Positions 11,488-18,047 of a stretch of DNA of 38,011 nt are shown one piece after another. A program made the position numbers and the translations under genes. The DNA is from Paenibacillus sanguinis 2301083 = DSM 16941. GTDB lineage: Bacteria; Bacillota; Bacilli; Paenibacillales; Paenibacillaceae. Each line of letters starts with the position of its first letter. The stretch's first letter is position 1. The notes under the pieces are model-generated. The model saw only the letters and a list, made by a program, of their open reading frames with translations. It was not told where the DNA came from and made no database searches. Location of the stretch: positions 1 through 38,011 of the forward strand of contig NZ_KB895399.1 of assembly GCF_000374825.1 (NCBI RefSeq), read 5' to 3'.

Positions 11488-11516
11488 AGTCTATGTTACC
11501 TCGTATACCCTGTCAA
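11488..11516 (-). promoter_or_regulatory. Sigma-A promoter of candidate small RNA
   Basis: Minus strand TTGACA (11511-11516), 17-nt spacer, TAGACT (11488-11493). The -35 is perfect, the -10 matches at four of six positions including the key A2 and T6. Predicted start near 11481. Confidence 0.6.
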
Positions 11517-11541
11517 CGTTCGCCTTTGATGCGAACAAGAA

Positions 11542-11574
11542 AAGATGCGTTCCCGAAAAGCCTTAACGCATCTT
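11542..11574 (-). terminator. Terminator of the GT2-sugar transferase-GDPD operon
   Basis: Minus-strand 10-bp perfect stem AAGATGCGTT (11565-11574)/AACGCATCTT (11542-11551), 13-nt loop, then a T-rich stretch. It lies about 120 nt past the glycerophosphodiesterase-like stop codon. Confidence 0.8.
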
Positions 11575-11694
11575 CATCCGCAGTATGAGGTTGTTTGGGC
11601 CCTGCGGTCAGCGTATTGTCGAGCTATGTTGAATATGGAACTGAAGCAGCGGGAGTGATCATAGGCCCCCATGGTTCACCACACTTCTAGGGAA

Positions 11695-12573
11695 TCAGTT
11701 GAAGAACCAGCCCGTATGATCCGCAACATCTTCCTCCGCGAGAAAATCGGTATAGAAGCCATAGGCGCCCATACGCTGAAATTCGTCTATTATTTTCGGA
11801 TCGTTAATGGTATGAACGTAGGACACCACTCCCACCCGCTTCAAGTCCGCAATCAAAACGGGGTTGGCTCTAGTCTCGGACATCGTGATAGCCGCAATGT
11901 GTTTTTCCTTAGCAAACTGCACCACTTGCTCATCTGTCTCTTGAGTTTGATAAAGGGTAAATATTACCGAATCAAACGGGTAAATTGCCTGAATCGGATC
12001 CCACATGTCCCGATTGTAAATTTGCGGCACCACACGCTCAAGCAGCTCCGGCTGCCGCCGCTTCGTCTGATCCACAATTTGCGTGAAAATCTTTTGAATC
12101 TCTTCAGGTTTGGTTTGCTTCGTATCGGTCACAAAATACACATCGGGATAACGCTCCAACAGTTCTACGATATCTGCCCAATCGAGTGGCTCATAGTTCC
12201 CCTTGATCTTGGCCGCCTTAAACTCATCATGGGACCAGACTGCACCTTGACGGTCTTCCTCGACGGTCTCCTGCTGGCCCAGCATCTGTGTAAAGGCTTG
12301 TCCCCACTCATGGCGGGCAATCAGTTCACCATCACTGCTGAGCAACAAATCCACTTCAAATACGCGCAGCCCCTTCTCATAGTTGACGATAAAAGCATCA
12401 TAGCTATTGGTATAAGTCAGTTCATCGATACCGCCCATTGCATGGGCTACCATCCGATAATTAGTAAAGCCCTGCTTAGGCGGTTCAGGTATCCATATCC
12501 GTGGCAAGATCAACCAGAAGATCAGGCCCACGCCAACAATCAGCAACAAGTTGTAAATAAGTTTCTTTGTCAT
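11695..12573 (-). CDS. Membrane-anchored glycerophosphodiester phosphodiesterase-like protein
   Basis: A 292-residue protein with one N-terminal membrane anchor (about residues 5-25) and an extracellular GDPD/PI-PLC-like TIM barrel. Family features are MVAHAMGG at about 41-48 (place of the usual HRG), VFEVDLLLSSDGELIARHEW at about 71-90 with the metal-binding Glu and Asp and a second His, and YGFYTDFLAEED near the end. The classical HRG is altered to HAM, so substrate or activity may differ from glycerophosphodiesterases. The ATG at 12573 has a weak GGAAA upstream. It is 34 bp after the sugar-1-phosphate transferase gene in the same operon, which suggests work on lipid-linked or teichoic-type glycerophosphate, an inference. 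Confidence 0.82.
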   Translation of the reverse strand: MTKKLIYNLLLIVGVGLIFWLILPRIWIPEPPKQGFTNYRMVAHAMGGIDELTYTNSYDAFIVNYEKGLRVFEVDLLLSSDGELIARHEWGQAFTQMLGQQETVEEDRQGAVWSHDEFKAAKIKGNYEPLDWADIVELLERYPDVYFVTDTKQTKPEEIQKIFTQIVDQTKRRQPELLERVVPQIYNRDMWDPIQAIYPFDSVIFTLYQTQETDEQVVQFAKEKHIAAITMSETRANPVLIADLKRVGVVSYVHTINDPKIIDEFQRMGAYGFYTDFLAEEDVADHTGWFFN

Positions 12574-12607
12574 GATGAGTTTCCAATCTGCATGAAATAT
12601 CTATCTA

Positions 12608-14014
12608 TTAGTAAGCATTTTTATTTATAAAACCGTTAATCACCGTCTTAAGCACGATCTTGATATCCAATAGAATCGACCAGTTCTCAATATAGAAAAT
12701 ATCGTATTTAATGCGCTCTTCGATAGAGGTATCGCCACGCAGGCCATGGCTTTGCGCCCAGCCGGTAATGCCTGGCCGCACATGGTGCTTCACCATGTAT
12801 TTGGGTACCTCCTCCTTGAACTGATCCACATAATAAGGACGCTCCGGACGCGGCCCTACCACACTCATATGTCCAGCTAGAACATTAAAGAATTGCGGCA
12901 GTTCATCCAGACTCGTCTTGCGGATGAAGGTCCCGAAGCGCGTGCGTCTTGGATCGTTGGCAATAGTCCAACCCGTGTCCTCTGTGCCCTCGGGCAGCAC
13001 TTGCATAGAGCGAAATTTGTACATCTGGAATGTCCGTCGATTAAGGCCCACTCGCTCCTGTTTGAAGATAATTGGACCCTTTGAGGTCAGCTTGACGCCA
13101 ATGGCAACGATCAGCAGCACCGGGGAAGTAATAATGATCGCCAGTAGAGAAAACAAGATATCAAAAACCCGCTTGGCAATTCGGTTGCCCGTCAGATCCA
13201 GTGGAATGTCACGTACGTTAATCATCGGCATTCCCGCAAAGTTGTCGAAATAGGGCCGAGCTGGCAAGTAGTCAAAAAAGTCTGGAATGATCAGCGTGCG
13301 TACGCCTGTTTTTTCGCATATAGCTATAATTCGTGCATATCTGTGATGAGCTTCCAGGGGAAGTGCCAGCACAACTTCATCGATCATCGTGGATTCAAGT
13401 ATGCGCTCAAGCTCATCAATTGTCCCCAGGATAGGCTTGTAGCGTGCGGCCTCAATGCCGTCCCACTCTTTTTGGTCATCGAGAAAACCAACCACTTCAT
13501 ATCCAAGCTCCGGGTATTGTTTGAGGTTGGCATGAAATCGACGTCCCAAAGAGCCTGCTCCGAGAATGAGCACGAACTGCTTGTTAAACCCCTTCTTGCG
13601 TAATTGTTTCAAGACATTTTTCAGTACATAGCGGTATAACGTAATGAGCACTACGTTGAATATCATGTACAATGCCAAGTAATGACGGGAGATGTCCACC
13701 TGTCTAAAGAAGAACATCAAGCCAAGTAGGATAAACAAGCTCATGGCGTGAACCTGGATGATTTTCCAAACTTCATCGGCAAACCGTTTTTTGCGCTTCG
13801 GCATGTAAAGCGAAATCATCACGCCCATCAGTACGGTAATTGCGCCGTAGATAACACTCCAAAAAGCATAGATTTCAATAGGAAGGGGTTGCTCGTAGGC
13901 AATCCAGCCACTGGAAAATTTAAGCCACCAAGCAAATAAAAAGGCTAACTGAATGGCAGCAAAATCAGCCAGAATATACAGTTGAGTTAGAAATCGCTGG
14001 TTTTTGCGTATCAT
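12608..14014 (-). CDS. Undecaprenyl-phosphate sugar-1-phosphate transferase (WcaJ/WsaP-like)
   Basis: A 468-residue polyisoprenyl-phosphate hexose-1-phosphate transferase that starts glycan assembly by moving a sugar phosphate from a UDP-sugar to undecaprenyl phosphate. Four or five N-terminal membrane helices (to about residue 130), a CoA-binding-like domain (LILGAGSLGRRF, about 150-270), then the catalytic bacterial sugar transferase domain: KRVFDILFSLLAII helix, GPIIFKQERVGLNRRTFQMYKFRSM, RKTSLDELPQFFNVLAGHMS, VVGPRPERPYYV and RPGITGWAQSHGLRG. The ATG at 14014 overlaps the stop of the upstream GT2 by 4 nt and has GGAGG 7 nt upstream. In Paenibacillus alvei the equivalent WsaP starts S-layer glycans. 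Whether this one transfers Glc, Gal or GlcNAc cannot be read off. Confidence 0.93.
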   Translation of the reverse strand: MIRKNQRFLTQLYILADFAAIQLAFLFAWWLKFSSGWIAYEQPLPIEIYAFWSVIYGAITVLMGVMISLYMPKRKKRFADEVWKIIQVHAMSLFILLGLMFFFRQVDISRHYLALYMIFNVVLITLYRYVLKNVLKQLRKKGFNKQFVLILGAGSLGRRFHANLKQYPELGYEVVGFLDDQKEWDGIEAARYKPILGTIDELERILESTMIDEVVLALPLEAHHRYARIIAICEKTGVRTLIIPDFFDYLPARPYFDNFAGMPMINVRDIPLDLTGNRIAKRVFDILFSLLAIIITSPVLLIVAIGVKLTSKGPIIFKQERVGLNRRTFQMYKFRSMQVLPEGTEDTGWTIANDPRRTRFGTFIRKTSLDELPQFFNVLAGHMSVVGPRPERPYYVDQFKEEVPKYMVKHHVRPGITGWAQSHGLRGDTSIEERIKYDIFYIENWSILLDIKIVLKTVINGFINKNAY

Positions 14015-14937
14015 CGTTTCGCCTCCACGTTCGTTTCGACTGACTGTTGTTGTCTAACAGCAGGTAGGGCTGCCCCAGGGTTGAAGAGTGTATTTTTCAA
14101 TAAGGATAAGGCAAATTTAAGTGCAATCCCGCAAGCCACCACCACATGGGTGACCCAGGAATATTGCTTAAAGTAATGTTTCCGGTGAAATACCCACATG
14201 GCGCGATGGAATTCATACACAATTTTAAGCGGCTTGCGCCTGCTGCTGGCACCCTTATAATGAACAATGTATGTCGCTGGATGGTAGTGAATGTCCCAGC
14301 CCGCTTGCTTGATGCGGTAACACCAGTCAATGTCCTCCCCATACATGAAGAAGGTCTCATCCAGTCCACCCACCTGTTCGATTGTCTTACGCCGTACCAG
14401 CATAAACGCCCCAACCAGACAATCGATCGGATACGTTTCGTTCGGGTCCAGGTAGCCAAGCTGATACTGGTTGAACTTCGGCTTATTAGGAAACAGTCTG
14501 GAGAAGCCAAAGGCATAATAGAATGACGCAGCCGGTGTTGGAAACCCGCGCTTACACGCTTTATCCAGTGAACCATCGGGCAAAATGATTTTGCAGCCCG
14601 AAGCCCCAACCTGAGAGTTCGCATCCATATAGGAAATCATTATCTGCAATGTATCAGGTTGAACAATGGTGTCTGAATTCAGCAGCAACACATAACGGCC
14701 CTTGGCAACAGCCATAGCTTGGTTGTTCGCTTTGGCAAATCCTATATTATCGGTATTGGCGATCAATCGCGCACCGGGGTACTCCCTGCTGATCGACTCC
14801 ACCGAGTCATCAGACGAAGCATTATCCACCACAATTACCTCGTACGAATAAACTATCTTAGAGTCATAGACCGACTGCAAACAATCCAGTGTCAAACGGC
14901 AGGTATTATAGTTGACGATCAAGATGCTTAAATCCAT
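14011..14937 (-). CDS. Family 2 glycosyltransferase (rhamnosyltransferase-like)
   Basis: A 308-residue inverting GT-A glycosyltransferase. Residues 1-100 hold the nucleotide-sugar fold: LSILIVNYNT, VIVVDNASSD and the metal-binding LLLNSDT, with NIGFAKANNQ typical of dTDP-rhamnose transferases of the WbbL/RfbF type. FFMYGEDIDWCYR near residue 210 supplies the catalytic acidic residues. The C-terminus has a hydrophobic stretch (about 260-285), likely a membrane association helix. Start: the ATG at 14937 preceded by GGAGCGGAG; a TTG seven codons upstream overlaps that site. First gene of the minus-strand operon with the initiating transferase and GDPD-like protein. Rhamnose as donor is likely because rmlABCD lie nearby, but is inferred. 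Confidence 0.9.
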   Translation of the reverse strand: MDLSILIVNYNTCRLTLDCLQSVYDSKIVYSYEVIVVDNASSDDSVESISREYPGARLIANTDNIGFAKANNQAMAVAKGRYVLLLNSDTIVQPDTLQIMISYMDANSQVGASGCKIILPDGSLDKACKRGFPTPAASFYYAFGFSRLFPNKPKFNQYQLGYLDPNETYPIDCLVGAFMLVRRKTIEQVGGLDETFFMYGEDIDWCYRIKQAGWDIHYHPATYIVHYKGASSRRKPLKIVYEFHRAMWVFHRKHYFKQYSWVTHVVVACGIALKFALSLLKNTLFNPGAALPAVRQQQSVETNVEAKR

Positions 14938-14975
14938 GATTACGCGCTCCGCTCCCAAAGTATTATAGTGGTCTA

Positions 14976-15002
14976 TTGATATTATATCATAGGTGATATA
15001 AT
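14976..15002 (+). promoter_or_regulatory. Toxin gene promoter (extended -10)
   Basis: TTGATA (14976-14981), a short 15-nt spacer and TATAAT (14997-15002) with a TG one base upstream (TGATATAAT). The extended -10 compensates for the short spacer. Predicted start near 15009, giving a leader of about 50 nt before the toxin ATG. Confidence 0.65.
14981..14989 (-). promoter_or_regulatory. Extended -10 promoter of the GT2 operon, overlapping the toxin promoter
   Basis: Minus-strand TGATATAAT (complement of 14981-14989) is an extended -10 element about 44 nt upstream of the GT2 start. It is one arm of a near-palindrome whose other arm gives TGATATAAT on the plus strand at 14994-15002. The toxin promoter's -35 region (14976-14981) overlaps this -10, so the two divergent promoters should compete for polymerase. 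Confidence 0.5.
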
Positions 15003-15032
15003 CAAAGAGTACAACACACCTTGAGTGGGTGC

Positions 15033-15058
15033 GGTTTCCTCCAGAAAGGAGGTGAACC
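15033..15058 (+). promoter_or_regulatory. Ribosome-binding-site hairpin of the toxin mRNA
   Basis: GGTT-T-CCTCC (15033-15042), loop AGAAA, GGAGG-TG-AACC (15048-15058) form a hairpin that buries the Shine-Dalgarno GGAGG directly in its stem. The ATG follows at 15061. Sequestered ribosome binding sites are the rule in type I toxin mRNAs and prevent translation before the antitoxin RNA can act. Confidence 0.8.
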
Positions 15059-15060
15059 GT

Positions 15061-15144
15061 ATGAGCTTCTCCTTTTCTGATGTAGTGATGTTTGCAGCTT
15101 TCATTATTGCACTTTTAACATACATCGATAGAAAAAAGAAGTGA
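15061..15144 (+). CDS. Type I toxin, holin-like small membrane peptide (27 aa)
   Basis: A 27-residue peptide beginning MSFSFSDVVMFAAFIIALLT and ending in a basic tail of three Lys. It has one transmembrane segment (about residues 7-21), a short polar linker with Asp, and a charged end, as in the putative holin-like toxins (Hol_Tox; TxpA/BsrG relatives) of Firmicutes, which depolarise or disturb the membrane. AAGGAGGTGA lies just upstream of the ATG. The gene is too short for length-filtered gene calls. A convergent antisense RNA at 15130-15265 is the predicted antitoxin. It lies between two glycosyltransferase units, both read away from or toward it on the minus strand. Confidence 0.85.
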   Translation: MSFSFSDVVMFAAFIIALLTYIDRKKK

Positions 15145-15265
15145 CCCACTCCAAGGTTTGGCTACCTGTGGGTCACTTCTTCATATGATTGAAAGATTTT
15201 CTTGGAGGAGTAACTCCACTCAAGTTGTTTGTACTGGGGACGGTCGGCCAACCGTCCTTATTTCT
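15130..15265 (-). ncRNA. Antisense RNA antitoxin of the type I module
   Basis: Predicted about 135-nt RNA on the minus strand, from a consensus promoter (15272-15300) to an intrinsic terminator (15136-15181) inside the toxin C-terminal codons. It starts with a stable 7-bp hairpin (complement of 15238-15257) and is fully complementary to the 3' part of the toxin mRNA, the overlap style of TxpA/RatA and BsrG/SR4. It would promote RNase III cleavage and/or block translation. Confidence 0.75.
15136..15181 (-). terminator. Antitoxin RNA terminator (bidirectional hairpin)
   Basis: Perfect 14-bp arms at 15136-15149 and 15168-15181. On the minus strand the stem runs into a T tract (CTTCTTTTTTC). On the plus strand the following sequence is poor in T, so the hairpin mainly ends the antisense RNA. 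The toxin stop codon lies inside the left arm. Confidence 0.85.
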
Positions 15266-15268
15266 ATT
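15238..15268 (+). terminator. Toxin mRNA terminator
   Basis: GGACGGT (15238-15244), 6-nt loop, ACCGTCC (15251-15257), then TTATTTCTATT. It would end the toxin mRNA about 120 nt after the stop codon, leaving a long 3' region complementary to the antitoxin RNA. Confidence 0.7.
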
Positions 15269-15271
15269 CCA

Positions 15272-15300
15272 ATTTTAGCACATCGCAGCACATATCTCAA
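15272..15300 (-). promoter_or_regulatory. Antitoxin RNA promoter
   Basis: Minus strand TTGAGA (15295-15300), 17-nt spacer, TAAAAT (15272-15277). It is a stronger promoter by consensus than the toxin promoter at 14976-15002, as expected for an antitoxin RNA in excess. Confidence 0.75.
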
Positions 15301-15393
15301 TTCACAGAATTTGAAAGCACTAGCGCGATCTAAAAGGTCCTCTGGCATCCTTTGCCCATCTTCTCATGAATCTCACGTCTCTTCTCGCGCAAT

Positions 15394-15684
15394 TTAGGGA
15401 GTGTGCTGAAAAAGCCCCTCCAGGCCCCAAGCACGCCAGGCTCCATTCATGACAAGGCCTGTACTGTCTATAGTGTCCGGGGAGGATTTAAGCAGCAGTC
15501 GCCCTGTCGCTGCGCCTGCTTCCGGGCGGGATTGCATGGACTGGATTAAACGCTCGATATAAGTTGGAGCAAGCTGAACGTCCGGGTTCAACACCAGCAC
15601 GTAGTCGCTGTGTGTCAGACGTATCCCCTGGTTATGAGCCGGTGCAAAGCCGGTATTGACCGAGTTCCGAATGAGTTCAATGCG
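15394..15684 (-). pseudogene. Fragment of a family 2 glycosyltransferase
   Basis: About 96 codons remain of the middle of a rhamnosyltransferase-like GT2: RNSVNTGFAPAHNQGIR, then DYVLVLNPDVQL (the metal-binding DxD equivalent), then a GRLLLKSSPDTIDSTGLVM stretch. The N-terminal nucleotide-binding strand is missing: a TAG at 15685-15687 directly precedes the homologous sequence. The C-terminal catalytic part is also missing, with a TAA at 15394-15396. No start codon or ribosome binding site serves the full fragment. Past the stop another minus-strand frame stays open to about 15331 with a basic, charged peptide that I cannot assign; it may be a remnant of the element that interrupted the gene. 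Between this and the toxin unit (15301-15393) I see nothing else. Confidence 0.75.
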
Positions 15685-15716
15685 CTACCAAAATGGTGTT
15701 ATGGCGTATACGCCCG

Positions 15717-15745
15717 TTGACGAATAGGGGGATTTTCTTTATGGT
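15717..15745 (+). promoter_or_regulatory. Acyltransferase promoter
   Basis: TTGACG (15717-15722), 17-nt spacer, TATGGT (15740-15745), about 33 nt before the acyltransferase start. A GGCGTATACGCC palindrome lies just upstream (about 15703-15714) and could be an operator. Confidence 0.55.
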
Positions 15746-15784
15746 GTTTCTAGTCAATGTCGTTAGACTAAGGGGAGACAAATT

Positions 15785-16915
15785 ATGAAAAAAGAAAGAT
15801 TACATGAGATAGAATTGCTGCGGGGAATGGCATTCCTGGCAGTTGTGCTGCAGCATGTGATTGCCGGGGTGTTTTATCAGCCGGGCTTGAGTGGACAGAC
15901 CATTTTGGCCGGAACGACCTTTCTGGGGTTGATCCGGTTTGCGGTGCCTTTATTTGTGTTCATCACCGGGGTGGTGCTGTTTTACAATTATGATGGCAAG
16001 CTGAATTACGGGAGTTTTCTGTGGAAAAGGTTCCAGCAAATTGTCGTGCCTTATCTGGCGTGGACGGTTATTTATTATATTTGGATGAGTATCCGTAGTG
16101 GCGGGTTGTCTTTGTCGGGTATTTGGGGTGAACTGGTCCACTTGGTTAAATTGGCTTTAACGGGACAAGCATCCTATCATTTGTGGTTTATGGTCATGAT
16201 AATTCCATTCTATCTGCTGTTCCCTCTGTTTCGACTCATGCTGGGCAAGGATAAAAAGCCGTGGGTGAACTTAGCAGTAGCTGCACTCTTTCTGGGGATA
16301 AGCTTCGTTCTGGTGTACGCCTTGTCTAAAGGCTGGATTACGTCGGACAACGCCATCCTCAATGCTACGGTGATTCGTTACCTGGATCGCAACTTTCTGT
16401 TCTGGATGTTTTATTTTGTGATGGGTGGTCTGGTCGGTATGTATCATAAACAGTGGAAATGGATCGTCAGCCGCATTTGGTGGTTATGCCTGATCGGCCT
16501 TGGGGTTTTCATGTACATTATTTATACCCGGATCGAGACACTTACGCAAAGCTTGACCAGTGACCTTTACATCTACAGCTCCTATGTCACAGGTCCGCTA
16601 AAACCGCTGATGATGGGAACGATATTGGTGTCGATGGTATTGGTGTTTGCTGTAGCGGACTGGCTGGCCAAAAGGAAAACCCGGTGGTTCCCCTCGCTAT
16701 TGACAACCTTTGGACGTTATTCCTTTGGCGCCTATCTGATTCACGCCATAGTGCTCAGTTCAACCAACTATCTGGTGATCTCTTACCTAGGGATGATCGG
16801 CGTGTACGGGCAGACCATAGTGTCGTTTGTGTTGTGCGCTGTGATAAGCTTGGGCGTGTGCGTGGGCTTGAGTAGGGTGAAGACGGTTGGGAAGGTATTG
16901 GTGGGGCGGGTGTGA
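15785..16915 (+). CDS. Acyltransferase family 3 membrane protein
   Basis: A 376-residue polytopic membrane O-acyltransferase (acyltransferase-3, OafA/WecH-like) with about ten helices. The N-terminal signature is present: Arg13 in ELLRGMAFLAV and His24 in LQHV, spaced by ten residues as in the family's R-x10-H active site. Such enzymes take acetyl or other short acyl groups from inside the cell and place them on surface sugars. ATG at 15785 with GGGGAG 9 nt upstream and its own promoter. It is a single-gene plus-strand unit inside the glycan locus, so acetylation of this glycan is the natural guess, though the acceptor is not shown. Confidence 0.9.
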   Translation: MKKERLHEIELLRGMAFLAVVLQHVIAGVFYQPGLSGQTILAGTTFLGLIRFAVPLFVFITGVVLFYNYDGKLNYGSFLWKRFQQIVVPYLAWTVIYYIWMSIRSGGLSLSGIWGELVHLVKLALTGQASYHLWFMVMIIPFYLLFPLFRLMLGKDKKPWVNLAVAALFLGISFVLVYALSKGWITSDNAILNATVIRYLDRNFLFWMFYFVMGGLVGMYHKQWKWIVSRIWWLCLIGLGVFMYIIYTRIETLTQSLTSDLYIYSSYVTGPLKPLMMGTILVSMVLVFAVADWLAKRKTRWFPSLLTTFGRYSFGAYLIHAIVLSSTNYLVISYLGMIGVYGQTIVSFVLCAVISLGVCVGLSRVKTVGKVLVGRV

Positions 16916-17054
16916 GGAAATTTTTAATACAGCTGCAGATCTGATTATTAGCTATATAAATTATAAAGTTACCATTGTTTTTAATTAACCTTAGCTTTAT
17001 ATTGGAGCAAAAATAGCCGAGTATATGAGTACTAAAATTCAGGAGGCCGCACCA

Positions 17055-18002
17055 ATGGCAAAACCAAAATGCCTAATTCTTCTTTCTACCTATAATGGTG
17101 AGAAATTTCTTGAAGAGCAATTACATAGCTTACAAAAGCAAGAAGGAGTAGAATTAGCCCTTCTAATTCGAGATGATGGATCTAACGATCACACATTATC
17201 GATTATCCACCAATTTATAAAGGACTCGACAATAAATATAAAATTACTTCAGGCTAACAATGTAGGAGCAAAAGCCAGCTTCTTTGAGTTATTGAGTATA
17301 GCAAGTGAAGAGTATTTCGAATACGATTATTTTGCTTTTTGCGATCAGGATGATATATGGAAGCCAAACAAACTCATCAGAGCCATACAAATGCTCAACA
17401 ATGAACATCAAAGTCTACCTTTAATGTACTGCTCTGCAACTCAAATGGTGAACACCGATTTATCTTACATTAGTGTATGGCCATCTGCTCCAGAGAAAAA
17501 GTTAAGTATATACAATGCTCTGGTTGAAAATATCGCCGTGGGTTGTACTTCTGTACTGAACAAAAAAGCTCTCAATTTAATTTCCTCTTCACCACCGATC
17601 AACATTAAACACCTCATCATGCACGATTGGTGGGCTTATCTATGTGTATCTACATTTGGTAAAGTCATCTTCGATTCAGAGCCTTTTATTTTATATCGTC
17701 AGCATTCAAACAATGTGCTGGGAGGACAAACTGACAATCTATTCACAAAGTGGAAGAAACGATTCATACGTTACTTTAAAGCACAAAATCACTATATCAT
17801 TAGCAATCAAGCCAAAGAGTTTTATAACTGCTTTAATCCCCTCTTGGATGAGCAGCAACGGCTAGCATTACATGATTTCATTAAAAATACAACTAGCAAC
17901 GGACTATCCAGACTTATGTATGCGATGCGCACTCCTTTTTATAGACAAGCCCTCGCCGATCAGTTCATTCTTAAATTAATTATATTACTTGGAAAAATAT
18001 AA
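17055..18002 (+). CDS. Family 2 glycosyltransferase
   Basis: A 315-residue GT-A enzyme. CLILLSTYNGEKFLEEQL at the N-terminus, LLIRDDGSNDHTL, then FAFCDQDDIWKPNKL with the DxD-like metal site match the WbbL/rhamnosyltransferase-like branch. IMHDWWAYLCVSTFG and YRQHSNNVLGG in the second half are typical of this branch and near the catalytic base. The ATG at 17055 has AGGAGG 8 nt upstream; an in-frame ATG at 17025 has none. Codon and base use are much more AT-rich than the acyltransferase gene before it, which points to separate acquisition. It converges with rmlD and shares a terminator. Confidence 0.88.
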   Translation: MAKPKCLILLSTYNGEKFLEEQLHSLQKQEGVELALLIRDDGSNDHTLSIIHQFIKDSTINIKLLQANNVGAKASFFELLSIASEEYFEYDYFAFCDQDDIWKPNKLIRAIQMLNNEHQSLPLMYCSATQMVNTDLSYISVWPSAPEKKLSIYNALVENIAVGCTSVLNKKALNLISSSPPINIKHLIMHDWWAYLCVSTFGKVIFDSEPFILYRQHSNNVLGGQTDNLFTKWKKRFIRYFKAQNHYIISNQAKEFYNCFNPLLDEQQRLALHDFIKNTTSNGLSRLMYAMRTPFYRQALADQFILKLIILLGKI

Positions 18003-18011
18003 AATTAGAAA

Positions 18012-18034
18012 GAGCACCTCAAGATCAAGTGCTC
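18012..18034. terminator. Shared terminator between convergent GT2 and rmlD
   Basis: GAGCAC (18012-18017) and GTGCTC (18029-18034) with an 11-nt loop lie between the stop codon of the plus-strand GT2 and that of minus-strand rmlD. The flanks are A-rich to the left and only moderately T-rich to the right, so efficiency is uncertain. Confidence 0.55.
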
Positions 18035-18047
18035 CTTACACTATGCA

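Noticed and set aside
11671..12630. Plus-strand open frame of 319 codons
   Set aside because: Entirely antisense to the GDPD-like gene, which has clear family motifs; the plus-strand product has no coherent domain.
15331..15416. Charged frame near the glycosyltransferase fragment as an insertion-sequence end
   Set aside because: I could not find paired terminal inverted repeats, a target duplication or a transposase motif.
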